Shown here: positions 42,265-50,806 of the stretch, one piece after another | Position numbering within the stretch: position 1 is the first letter of the stretch | Layout of the letters: each line of letters opens with the position of its first letter | Assembly: GCA_963815045.1 (NCBI GenBank) | Contig: CAWFET010000002.1 | Location: 1,240,001-1,304,000, forward strand | Reading direction: 5' to 3' | DNA: 64,000 bases | Source of the DNA: DASUPK01 sp963815045 | GTDB lineage: Bacteria; Actinomycetota; Thermoleophilia; Solirubrobacterales; 70-9 | Notes under the pieces: model-generated | Database searches by the model: none | Seen by the model: only the letters and a program-made list of their open reading frames with translations | Told to the model about the DNA's origin: nothing | Program-made: the position numbers and the translations under genes

Positions 42265-44352
42265 CTAGGCCCGGACCTCCTCCTGCGACCCCGCCTCGGA
42301 GATCACCTTCTGCGCCAGGTGCGAGGGGATCTCCTCGTGGCGCGCGAACTCCATCGTGTAGTCGCCCCGTCCTCCGGTGATCTGGCGCAGGTCGCGCGCG
42401 TAGTCGAGCACCTCCGCCATCGGCACCTCGGCCTTGATCTCGGTCGCGGAGCCCTTCGCCTCCATGCCGAGCGGGCGGCCGCGCCGCGAGTTCAGGTCCC
42501 CCACCACGTCCCCAACGACGTCCTCGGGGACGCTGACCGTCAGCAGCATGATCGGCTCGAGCAGCACGGGATCGGCGTTCTCCATCGCCTCCTTGAACGC
42601 CATCGACCCCGCCACCTTGAAGGCGTTCTCCGATGAGTCGACGCGGTGGTACTGGCCGTCGTAGAGGCGGACCTGAAGATCCTTGACGGGGTAGCCGGCG
42701 AGGACGCCGTGCTGCATCGCCTCGGCGATGCCCTTCTCGACCGCGGGAATGAATCCCTTGGGGATGGCGCCGCCCTTGATCTCGTCGACGAACTCGAAGC
42801 CCGCACCTGACTCGGTCGGGGCTATCTCGATGTGGCAATCGCCGAACTGGCCGCGGCCGCCCGTCTGCTTCTTGTAGCGGCCGTGTGCCTTGGCGGGCTT
42901 GCGAACCGCCTCCAGGTACGGCACCCGCGGCGGGTGCAGCTCGATCTCGGCGCCGAAGCGGCTCTTCATCCGCTCCGTGATCACCTCGACGTGGATCTGG
43001 GTGAGCCCGGCGATGATCTGCTCGCCGGTCTGCTGGTCGCGGTGGACGTCGAGGGTCGGGTCCTCCTCCTCGAGCCGGCGGATCGCCCCGGCCGCCTTGT
43101 CGTCGTCGCCCTTGGTCTTCGCCTCGAAGGCGAACGCCATCACGGGGGCGGGCAGGTCGAGGGCGGGGAACGAGATCCTCGTGTCCTTCTCCGCCAGCAC
43201 GTCGCCGGCGCGCGTCTCCTTGAGCTTGGCGACGGCACCGATGTCTCCGGCGCCGAGCTCGTCCGTCTGCTCGTGCTCCTTGCCGCGCGGGATCAGGATC
43301 TGCCCGATCCGCTCCTTGGCCCGCCGGGTGACGTTGTTGATGTGGGAGTCGCCCTTCATCACTCCCGAATAGACGCGAAAGAGGTTGAGGCGGCCGGCGT
43401 ACGGATCGGCGAGCGTCTTGAAGACGTAGGCGACGAGCTCCACGTCCTCGTCGGGGGCGATCTCGATCTCCTCTCCCTCGGCGTCCAGGGCGGTGACCGG
43501 GCCGCGCATCGCCGGTGAGGGAAGGTCCTCGACGAGCGCCTCCAGCAGGCGCGTGGTGCCCAGATTCTTGGTGGCGACGCCGCAGGTGACCGGGAAGATC
43601 TTCCCGTCCGTGACGCCGCGCTTCAGCACCGTGACGATCTCGTCATGGTCGATCTCCTCGCCCTCGAGGTAGCGCTCCATCAGCTCGTCCGAGTTCTCGG
43701 CGACCTCGTCCATCAGCTTCTCGCGGTACTCCTGGGCCTGCGCCTGGAGCTCCTCAGGGATGTCCTGCGGCTCCGGCGCGCCGCGGCCCTCGCCCTGAGC
43801 CACGAACGCCTTCATGTCGATCAGGTCGATCACGCCCCGGGTCTCGTGCTCCGAGCCGATCGGTATCTCGGTTGCGACGACGTGGTTGCCGAAGGCGCTC
43901 TGCAGCGATTCGAGCGCGCGGAAGAAATCGGCCCGCTCGCGGTCGAGCATGTTGACGAAGACGAGCCGGGCGAGACCCTCGTCATCGGCGCGCTGCCAGA
44001 GGCGATCCGTGTGGACCTCGACCCCCATGACGCCGTTGACGACGACCACCGCCGCATCGGCGACGCGAAGGGAGGCGACCGTGTCCGCGATGAAGCTGGG
44101 TTCGCCGGGGGTGTCGATCAGGTTGATCTTGCGGCCGTCGTGCTCGAACGACGAGACGGCTGCGCCGATGGACATCCCGCGCTCCTGCTCGTCGGGCTCG
44201 TAATCGGAGGTGGTGCTTCCGTCGTCAACCCGTCCGAGGCGGCTGATGACGCCGGCCTCGAACAGCAGGGCCTCGTGAAGCGAGGTCTTCCCGGCCCCGC
44301 GATGGCCGATGAGCGCGACGTTCCGAATCCGGTCGGCGGCCTTATGAGACAT
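42265..44352 (-). CDS. elongation factor G-like GTPase (EF-G2 type)
   Basis: 695 residues with all five EF-G domains: G domain with GHRGAGKTSLHEALLF, domain II, III, IV (QTGGRGQFGDCHIEIAPTESG) and V. Two nucleotide-site motifs are unusual: switch II reads DTPGEPSF, with Glu in place of the catalytic His, and the G4 motif reads VNMLDRE in place of NKxD. This fits the EF-G-like paralogues of actinobacteria that are not the main translocase. ATG 44352 is preferred over GTG 44358. Role unclear; ribosome-linked rescue or stress function is a guess. Confidence 0.85.
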   Translation of the reverse strand: MSHKAADRIRNVALIGHRGAGKTSLHEALLFEAGVISRLGRVDDGSTTSDYEPDEQERGMSIGAAVSSFEHDGRKINLIDTPGEPSFIADTVASLRVADAAVVVVNGVMGVEVHTDRLWQRADDEGLARLVFVNMLDRERADFFRALESLQSAFGNHVVATEIPIGSEHETRGVIDLIDMKAFVAQGEGRGAPEPQDIPEELQAQAQEYREKLMDEVAENSDELMERYLEGEEIDHDEIVTVLKRGVTDGKIFPVTCGVATKNLGTTRLLEALVEDLPSPAMRGPVTALDAEGEEIEIAPDEDVELVAYVFKTLADPYAGRLNLFRVYSGVMKGDSHINNVTRRAKERIGQILIPRGKEHEQTDELGAGDIGAVAKLKETRAGDVLAEKDTRISFPALDLPAPVMAFAFEAKTKGDDDKAAGAIRRLEEEDPTLDVHRDQQTGEQIIAGLTQIHVEVITERMKSRFGAEIELHPPRVPYLEAVRKPAKAHGRYKKQTGGRGQFGDCHIEIAPTESGAGFEFVDEIKGGAIPKGFIPAVEKGIAEAMQHGVLAGYPVKDLQVRLYDGQYHRVDSSENAFKVAGSMAFKEAMENADPVLLEPIMLLTVSVPEDVVGDVVGDLNSRRGRPLGMEAKGSATEIKAEVPMAEVLDYARDLRQITGGRGDYTMEFARHEEIPSHLAQKVISEAGSQEEVRA

Positions 44353-44385
44353 GGCCACGGACCCTATGTGAACGTCAGGCCGGGT

Positions 44386-45162
44386 TCAACCGGTGCTCTT
44401 CAGCCGGGAGCGAAGGCGCAAGACGGCCTTCGAGTGGAGCTGCGAGACCCGGGACTCGGTGACGCCCAGGACCTCGCCGATTTCCCGGAGGGTGAGGTTC
44501 TCGAAGTAGTAGAGGGCGACAACCAGCGTCTCCCGCTCGGGCAGGTCCTGGATCGCCTCGCCGAGCCGGTCCTTGACCTCGCTGGTATCGAGCGCAGCCT
44601 GCGGATCGGGCGCGGACTCGTCCTCGATCGTGTCGAGCAGTGAGACCTTGTCGCCGGAGGAGTCCGGCGTCATCCAGAGCTCCTCGAGGGCGAGGATCGA
44701 CGAGTTGGAGATCTGGAGCAGGGCCTCCTGGAGGTCCTCCTCATTCATCCCCATCCGCTCAGCGAGCTCGGCGTCTGTGGGCGGGCGGCCGAGCTCATGC
44801 TCGAGCTTCGAGTTCGCCTCCTCGATCTCGCGGGCGCGGGAGCGAACCGAGCGGGGAACCCAGTCAAGCGAGCGCAGCTCGTCGATGATCGCGCCCCGGA
44901 TGCGCTGCATCGCGAAGGTCTCGAATCGGATCTGGCGGCACGGCTCGAAGCGCTCCATCGCCTCGATCAGGCCGATCATCCCGTAGGAGATCAGATCGGC
45001 CTGGTCCACATGGGAGGGCAGCCGGGCGCCGGTGCGGCCGGCGACGAACTTGACCAGCGGCGAGTAGGCGACCACGAGCCTCTCCCGTGCGCCTTGGTCT
45101 CCCCCCTCCTTGTACCTGCGCCAGAGCTCCCGGAGCTCGAACGCCTTTACCTCGGCTTCCAT
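44386..45162 (-). CDS. FliA/WhiG-type sigma factor
   Basis: 258 residues. Region 2 has DLISYGMIGLIEAMERFEP and IRFETFAMQRIRGAIIDELR; region 3 has ELAERMGMNEEDLQEALL; region 4 has LTLREIGEVLGVTESRVSQLHSKAVLRLR. This is the layout of WhiG and FliA sigma factors. No flagellar genes are seen in the window, so a developmental or general regulatory role is as likely as motility. The neighbouring Xer recombinase gene lies 30 bases upstream on the same strand. Confidence 0.9.
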   Translation of the reverse strand: MEAEVKAFELRELWRRYKEGGDQGARERLVVAYSPLVKFVAGRTGARLPSHVDQADLISYGMIGLIEAMERFEPCRQIRFETFAMQRIRGAIIDELRSLDWVPRSVRSRAREIEEANSKLEHELGRPPTDAELAERMGMNEEDLQEALLQISNSSILALEELWMTPDSSGDKVSLLDTIEDESAPDPQAALDTSEVKDRLGEAIQDLPERETLVVALYYFENLTLREIGEVLGVTESRVSQLHSKAVLRLRSRLKSTG

Positions 45163-45192
45163 GGACCTTTCACCTGCACTTGGGCGCTTTCG

Positions 45193-46119
45193 TCAAGCGC
45201 GGGGATGACTGCGAGCGTACTGGCTTTGCAGCCACGATGGCTCAACTTGGGTGTAAACCTGCGTCGTCGAGAGGCTGGCGTGCCCGAGGAGCTCCTGAAT
45301 GCTCCGCAGGTCCGCGCCTCCCTCGAGTAGATGGGTCGCGAATGAGTGGCGCAGGGCATGCGGTGAAACGCCACCCGCGATCGCGGCCTCGCGGACCCAG
45401 CGCTCCAGCCGACGCCGCACGTCGGAGGGATGGAGCCGCCGCCCGCTCTTTGAGACCAGAAGTGCATCTTCGTCGCCGGCACCCACCAAGGCGCGCCGGC
45501 CTCGCTCCAGGTACCGGGTGAGCGCCGCCTGCGCGGGCTCTCCCATCGGCACGAGGCGCGTCTTCCCGCCCTTTCCCTCGATCCGCAGCCTCTCGCCGTC
45601 GAAGTCGGGGGAGCCCATGTCGAGGTTGACCACCTCCTCGGCTCGCAGGCCGCAGGAATAGGCGAGCTCGAGCATCGCCCGATCGCGCATCTCCAGAGGT
45701 GTGCGGGTGGGGATTCGATCCAGCAGAGTCTGCATCTCCTCACGGCTGAGAACGCGAGGGAGCTTGCGGTCCTGCTTCGGCGTCGCCACCAGGTCGGCCG
45801 GATTCGCCTCCATCTCGCCGGAGCGCACGAGCGCACCGTAGAAGGTGCGGATCGCGGCGAGTTTGCGTGCCACGCCCGCCTTGGAGATCCCGCGCTCGGA
45901 GAGGACGGCTGCGAAGCGGCGCAGGTCGCGGTGACCGAGCGAGGCGGGCTCGCGGCCGAGGGCGTCCGCCCAGACGGCCAGCTGCCCCACGTCGTTGGAG
46001 TACGCCTTCCGTGTGGCCTCGGCGGCGGAGCGAGCCGAGAGGTCGCGATCGAAAAGGGCCAGCGCTTCGCTCCACGGTTCGCTCAGCGTGACTTCCGGGG
46101 CCGGGGCTCCCATGTGCAT
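45193..46119 (-). CDS. Xer-type tyrosine recombinase
   Basis: 308 residues. N-terminal SAM-like domain (ATRKAYSNDVGQLAVWA) and a catalytic domain with Arg in SCGLRAEEVV, Lys in GKGGKTRLVP, HxxR in HALRHSFATHLLEGGADL, His in LLGHASLSTTQVYT and Tyr in the same block. It resembles XerC/XerD, which resolve chromosome dimers at dif. Its place beside whiG in a core region supports the chromosomal role and sets it apart from the island integrase. ATG 46113 is an alternative start. Confidence 0.9.
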   Translation of the reverse strand: MHMGAPAPEVTLSEPWSEALALFDRDLSARSAAEATRKAYSNDVGQLAVWADALGREPASLGHRDLRRFAAVLSERGISKAGVARKLAAIRTFYGALVRSGEMEANPADLVATPKQDRKLPRVLSREEMQTLLDRIPTRTPLEMRDRAMLELAYSCGLRAEEVVNLDMGSPDFDGERLRIEGKGGKTRLVPMGEPAQAALTRYLERGRRALVGAGDEDALLVSKSGRRLHPSDVRRRLERWVREAAIAGGVSPHALRHSFATHLLEGGADLRSIQELLGHASLSTTQVYTQVEPSWLQSQYARSHPRA

Positions 46120-46170
46120 AACTTCGCCGCGCAGCGCCTGGACCCTGCGTTACGGCGACGAGTTGCCGCG

Positions 46171-47226
46171 TTACTGGATGTAGATCGGGTCGCCGACCTG
46201 GACACGGTCGTACAGGTCGATCACGTCCGGGACCGCCATGCGTACGCAACCGTGCGAAGCGGCCGAGCCCAACGAGGAGAGCTCATCGGTGCCGTGGATC
46301 CCGGCGCCGTCGAAGATCCCGATCCAGCGGGCCTTGAGCGGATCCGCCGGCCCCGGGGGGATCACCTGACCGGCGAGGCTGCCGGCCCAGGCCGAGTTCG
46401 GCACGTGCCAGGAAGGATCGACCTGCTTGTCCTGCGCGTGGTAGAGGCCGGCCGGAGTCTCGAGGCCCTGCTGTCCGACGGCGATCGTGTAGCTCTTCTC
46501 CAGCTTCAGGTGGTGGTAGAAGCGCAGCGTGAAGCCGCTGCGGTCGATGTAGATGTATCGGGGATAGGCCTGAGCGAGGTCCTTCTTGCTGACGTCGGGC
46601 TTGGTCTCGTGGACCACCGCCGTAATGGCCTGGTCACGGCCGGGGGAGCGAGCTGCATGGTTGATCGCCGCGGTCATCTGGCCCGCGTTGACTGCCAGGC
46701 CGTTCTGACCCGCCTCCTGCTGCAGCCTGCCGCCGCTCGGCACGACGGTGGCATCGACCGGTTCCTGGTCGATCCTGTCGGCGAGCTCGTGGACGAAGTC
46801 CTTGACCGCCGACTTGTCGTATCCGACCCGCGGCTCGAGGTTCGTGTTCACGTCCCCCCCGCTCGCGTAGCGGGTGACGCGGTCGAGGATGCTGCCCTGC
46901 CGGGAGCGGTCGATCGCCTCCTGAACCATGCCGTTGACGTCGGCGTGCTCGTGCAGGCGCTTCGGGCTGAGGGTGTAGTCCTTACCGCCGTAGCTCACGA
47001 CGACGGGCTGCTTCAGCGGAGCGACGACCTTCTGCTCGATGAGCTTTCGCGCCGAGTCCGCGTCACGGCCTCCGACGTCGACCCCGCCGATCTTGACGCC
47101 CGGCGCAATCTGATCCTTCTGGGCGTCGTCGTAGGCCCAGACGCCCACCGCAAGCAGCAGGCCCAGCGTCAGGATCGCCGCGACGGCGATCAGGAGCTTC
47201 TGGTGCATTTTCAATCTTGCGCGCAT
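46171..47226 (-). CDS. L,D-transpeptidase with PG_binding_4-like domain
   Basis: 351 residues. An N-terminal membrane anchor (LLIAVAAILTLGLLLAVGVWA) is followed by a VanW/PG_binding_4-like region (residues about 40-200) and a YkuD catalytic domain. GIHGTDEL and ASHGCVRM hold the His and the nucleophilic Cys of SHGC. It would form 3-3 cross-links in peptidoglycan outside the membrane. A second YkuD enzyme is at the right end of the window. Confidence 0.9.
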   Translation of the reverse strand: MRARLKMHQKLLIAVAAILTLGLLLAVGVWAYDDAQKDQIAPGVKIGGVDVGGRDADSARKLIEQKVVAPLKQPVVVSYGGKDYTLSPKRLHEHADVNGMVQEAIDRSRQGSILDRVTRYASGGDVNTNLEPRVGYDKSAVKDFVHELADRIDQEPVDATVVPSGGRLQQEAGQNGLAVNAGQMTAAINHAARSPGRDQAITAVVHETKPDVSKKDLAQAYPRYIYIDRSGFTLRFYHHLKLEKSYTIAVGQQGLETPAGLYHAQDKQVDPSWHVPNSAWAGSLAGQVIPPGPADPLKARWIGIFDGAGIHGTDELSSLGSAASHGCVRMAVPDVIDLYDRVQVGDPIYIQ

Positions 47227-47411
47227 CTCTCCGCCTTGGATCAGCTTTCCCCTGCTGCCGAATTCTACGTTTCGCGTTCCCCGGCTCCTTGTCCGAGCGC
47301 GTTTCGCAACGGTCGTTGCGGGTACCCAGCCGGGCCGTGATCGTGAAGGTAGAGCAGTCGCCGGGCACGTAGGATCCGCTCAGCCATGTCCCCGATCACC
47401 CTCGCCGCCTG

Positions 47412-48125
47412 ATGCGGACCAAGGACCAGGTACGCCGGGATGTCTGGAAGGCAATGGACCGCGAGGGCGTCTCGCGCTTCCCCGGCGCCGAGGGCAGGAT
47501 CCCCAACTTCGCGGGCGCCAAGCTCGCCGCCGAGAAGCTCGCCTCTCACCGCCTCTGGAAGCGGGCGCAGGTGATCAAGGTCAACCCGGATTCCCCCCAG
47601 ACGCACGCGCGTCGCGCTGCCCTCGAGGATGGCAAGACGCTGATCATGGCGGTGCCGCGGCTCCGCGACGCGCACCCGTTCCGCCTTCTGGACCCCCGAA
47701 AGCTCTCCGCCAAGCAGGTTCGCGAGGCGGCGACCATCAAGGGGGCCATGAAGCACGGCCGTGTGGTGGCGGAGGAGGACCTGCCTGATATCGACTTCGT
47801 GCTGTGCGGCTCGGTGGCCGTCAACCTGAGTGGCGCCCGTGTGGGCAAGGGCGGCGGCTTCTCCGACCTCGAGTACGGCCTCCTTATCCACGCCGGCAAG
47901 ATCGACGAGCACACCACCGTCGCGACCACCGTTCACCCGACGCAGATCCTCCGGGAGCACCTGCCGATGACCACGCACGACCTGCCCGTCGACCTGGTCG
48001 CCACCCCCCGGGCCGTGATCGATCTCGAGCGCCAGTACCCGCGACCCCGCGGGATTCTCTGGGACCACCTGCAGCCCCCGCAGATCCGCGAGATCCCGAT
48101 CCTCGAGCGGATGGGATACGCATGA
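47412..48125 (+). CDS. 5-formyltetrahydrofolate cyclo-ligase-like protein
   Basis: 237 residues. KVNPDSPQTHARRAALEDGKTLIMAVPRL and VGKGGGFSDLEYGLL match the ATP and substrate regions of the 5-FTHF cyclo-ligase family, where GxGxGxxD is typical. Length and N-terminus are closer to the long archaeal/actinobacterial group (MTHFSD-like) than to YgfA. The next gene starts within its stop codon (ATGA). True substrate uncertain. Confidence 0.75.
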   Translation: MRTKDQVRRDVWKAMDREGVSRFPGAEGRIPNFAGAKLAAEKLASHRLWKRAQVIKVNPDSPQTHARRAALEDGKTLIMAVPRLRDAHPFRLLDPRKLSAKQVREAATIKGAMKHGRVVAEEDLPDIDFVLCGSVAVNLSGARVGKGGGFSDLEYGLLIHAGKIDEHTTVATTVHPTQILREHLPMTTHDLPVDLVATPRAVIDLERQYPRPRGILWDHLQPPQIREIPILERMGYA

Positions 48126-49135
48126 GCGCCGCGACCGCGGAGAGCCCGGTCCGCGAGGAGCTCCGCCGAATCGCCTCGGACACGGCCTACGTCCTGAACC
48201 TCGCCCGCGGCAAGGTCGAGCTGCCCCCGCCGACGCCGGCGGACGGACCCGATCCCTACGGCGACCCCGATCCGGAGTGGCTGAAGATCGACTGGTCGGA
48301 GCACCGCCGGGAGATCGACGTGGTCGGCGCGCGCGTCAACTACGTCGAGATGGGCGAGGGCCCTCCCCTGCTCTTCGTCCATGGGCTCTCGGGCGCATGG
48401 CAGAACTTCCTCGAGAACATCCCCCACTTCGCCCGCACCCACCGGGTCATCGCCCTCGACCTCCCAGGATTCGGGTCGAGCCCGATGCCGCCCTGGGAGA
48501 TCTCCATCCCGGCCTACGGCCGGTTCGTCCGCGACTTCTGCGAGCGGATCGGAGTCGGCCGCTGCTCTCTCGTGGGCAACTCGATGGGAGGCTTCATCGC
48601 GACGGAGGTGGCGATCACCGAGCCGGAGCGCGTCGACGACCTGACCCTGATCTCCGCCGCCGGGATCACCTGGGCCCGCGCCCGGCGTGAGCCCGCCGTG
48701 ATGGTCGCCGGGATGGGCCGGGCGGCCACGCCGCTCTTCCTCAAGTTCCACATGGCGGGGATCAGGCGCCCGCGCCTGCGGAAGGCCTACTTCCAGGGCG
48801 TCTTCTTCGACCCGGACGAGATCCGGCGCGAGATGCTCTGGGAGAACGTCGTCCCCGCCCTGCAGAGCCCCGGCTACTACGACGCCCTGACCACGCTCTG
48901 GGGCTACGACATCCGCCACCGGCTCGAGGAGATCGAGGTGCCGACCCTGATCGTCTGGGGGCGGAACGACCGGGTGGTCCCGGTGCCCGCTGCGCTGTCC
49001 TACGAGAAGCGGATCGGGTCGAACGCCGAGCTCGTCATCTTCGACCGCTGCGGGCACGTCCCGATGATGGAGCGGCCGGTGCGCTTCAACCGCGTCCTCG
49101 AGGACTTTCTCACCCGCAAGGGGGACCTGGACTAG
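48122..49135 (+). CDS. alpha/beta hydrolase
   Basis: 337 residues. LLFVHGLSGAWQNFLE is the oxyanion strand, LVGNSMGGFIA the nucleophile elbow with Ser, VWGRNDRVVP the acid block and FDRCGHVPMME the catalytic His. A 70-residue N-terminal extension precedes the fold. Start ATG overlaps the previous stop by four bases, so the pair is translationally coupled. Resembles epoxide-hydrolase/haloalkane dehalogenase-like esterases; substrate unknown. Confidence 0.88.
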   Translation: MSAATAESPVREELRRIASDTAYVLNLARGKVELPPPTPADGPDPYGDPDPEWLKIDWSEHRREIDVVGARVNYVEMGEGPPLLFVHGLSGAWQNFLENIPHFARTHRVIALDLPGFGSSPMPPWEISIPAYGRFVRDFCERIGVGRCSLVGNSMGGFIATEVAITEPERVDDLTLISAAGITWARARREPAVMVAGMGRAATPLFLKFHMAGIRRPRLRKAYFQGVFFDPDEIRREMLWENVVPALQSPGYYDALTTLWGYDIRHRLEEIEVPTLIVWGRNDRVVPVPAALSYEKRIGSNAELVIFDRCGHVPMMERPVRFNRVLEDFLTRKGDLD

Positions 49136-49174
49136 CCCCCGAGCCGGGTTCTCCGGGCAGCTAGTCTCGTTTCC

Positions 49175-50806
49175 GTGCGGAGCACCGAGACCCTCTCCCA
49201 GTCGCAGCTCGACCTGCTGGCCAAACACGGTGAGGAGCGGACGGCGGACCCCGACGAAGTCCTCTTCGAGGTCGGTGACAAGACCTATCCGTTCATGGCG
49301 ATCCTCGAGGGCGAGATCGCGATCCGGGACCAGTCGGGGCACGAGCTGATCCGACACGGGCCCTCCGGGTTCGTTGGCGAGCTCAACCTGCTGACCGGCC
49401 AGACCGTCTTCCTGAGGGCGATCGCCACGGAGCCGATGCGCTACATCGCGGTCGACCGGATCGAGCTGCGCGCGCTCTTGTTCGAGAACCCCGACCTCGC
49501 CGACCTTCTCCTGCCCGCCTTCGTTGCCCGGCGCGAGCTGCTGCAGAGCGAGGACGGCCTCGGCATCGAGGTGATCGGGCCCCGTTCGTCGGAGCGGACG
49601 CGCGGGATCGCCGAGTGGCTTCGCAACGCGCGCATCCCCTACGTCTGGCGCGACCCCGAGCACCCGTCGCACGCCCACGACGACGAGCTGAGAAGCCTGG
49701 TCGAATCCCGCGATCCGCAGAGCCTGCCGCTGGTGCGCGTCCCCGGCGGCCTCGAGTTGGACGGCCCCAGCAACGGCGAGCTCTCCCGTGCGCTCGGCAT
49801 CGGGCTGGAGCTGGCGGAGCGGGAGGAGGTCGACCTTCTGATCCTGGGTGGCGGCCCGGCGGGGCTCGGCGCCGCCGTCTATGCGGCCTCCGAGGGGCTC
49901 GAAACGCTCGTGCTGGAACGAACCGTCCTGGGCGGCCAGGCCGGTTTCTCCAGGCGAATCGAGAACTACCTCGGTTTTCCGGCGGGGATCGGCGGTGGCG
50001 AGCTCACCAGTCGCGCCGTCACGCAGGCTCGGAAGTTCGGTGCGAGGACAGCCACCCCGTACGTCGTCACGGGCCTGGAGTGCGATGGAGAGCGGCACAC
50101 GGTTCGCGTCGAGGAGGGCAACGAGATCGTCGCCCGGGCCGTCGTGATCGCGACGGGCGCCGCCTACCGCCGCCTGCCGGTCGAGCGGCTCTCGGAGTTC
50201 GAAGGGATCAGCATCTTCTACGCCGCCGGGCCGCCGGAGGCGAGCCGGTGCGGCGGCAGCAGGGTCGGCGTGATCGGCGGCGGCAACTCGGCCGCCCAGG
50301 CCGCGATCTGGCTCGCCAGGGGAGGCGCCCTCGTCACGCTGATGCACCGGCGGGCCGACCTGCGCGAAACGATGTCCGACTACCTGATCCGCGACCTCGA
50401 CCGCTATGGCGTCCAGGTACGCGACCGAAGCGAGATCACCGAGCTCCATGGCGGCGACGGAGAGCTGGAGGCGGTGACGCTCACCGATGGCGAGACCCTC
50501 CCGTTCACGAACCTGTTCCTGTTCCTCGGCGCAGACCCCTGCACAGACTGGCTCGGCGAGGACCTGACCCGCGACGAGCACGGCTTCCTGCTGACCGGGT
50601 CAGCAGCGGGCAGCGAGAACCTGCTGGAGACGAGCGCCCCGGGGGTGTACGCGGTGGGCGACGTGCGAGCCGGCTCGCCGAAGCGGGTCGCAACCGCGGT
50701 GGGCGAGGGCGCGATGGTCGTGCGGCTCGTGCACGAGCGCCTGGGGCAGCCCTCCCCGGTGAACGTTCGCGGGCCCGACCGGGACGAGCCCGCGCTCAGC
50801 TCGTGA
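49175..50806 (+). CDS. cyclic-nucleotide-binding/thioredoxin-reductase-like fusion
   Basis: 543 residues. Residues about 15-125 are a cNMP-binding domain (ILEGEIAIRDQSG, GFVGELNLLTGQTVFL), about 130-210 a thioredoxin-like segment without Cys, and from 220 a thioredoxin-reductase-like FAD/NAD enzyme with LILGGGPAGLGAAVYAASEG, GVIGGGNSAAQAAIWLARGG and VYAVGDVRAGSPKRVATAVGEG. The redox CxxC of true thioredoxin reductases is not seen, so the electron acceptor is unknown. GTG start. The island pseudogene at 25778-27503 shares everything except the sensor domain. Its end overlaps the convergent ilvD by eleven bases. Confidence 0.88.
   Translation: MRSTETLSQSQLDLLAKHGEERTADPDEVLFEVGDKTYPFMAILEGEIAIRDQSGHELIRHGPSGFVGELNLLTGQTVFLRAIATEPMRYIAVDRIELRALLFENPDLADLLLPAFVARRELLQSEDGLGIEVIGPRSSERTRGIAEWLRNARIPYVWRDPEHPSHAHDDELRSLVESRDPQSLPLVRVPGGLELDGPSNGELSRALGIGLELAEREEVDLLILGGGPAGLGAAVYAASEGLETLVLERTVLGGQAGFSRRIENYLGFPAGIGGGELTSRAVTQARKFGARTATPYVVTGLECDGERHTVRVEEGNEIVARAVVIATGAAYRRLPVERLSEFEGISIFYAAGPPEASRCGGSRVGVIGGGNSAAQAAIWLARGGALVTLMHRRADLRETMSDYLIRDLDRYGVQVRDRSEITELHGGDGELEAVTLTDGETLPFTNLFLFLGADPCTDWLGEDLTRDEHGFLLTGSAAGSENLLETSAPGVYAVGDVRAGSPKRVATAVGEGAMVVRLVHERLGQPSPVNVRGPDRDEPALSS

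Noticed and set aside
40000..45000. Long plus-strand open frames opposite DUF6351, EF-G and sigma genes
   Set aside because: Compositional shadows of high-GC coding strands; no domains, and translations are rich in Arg/Gly/Leu.
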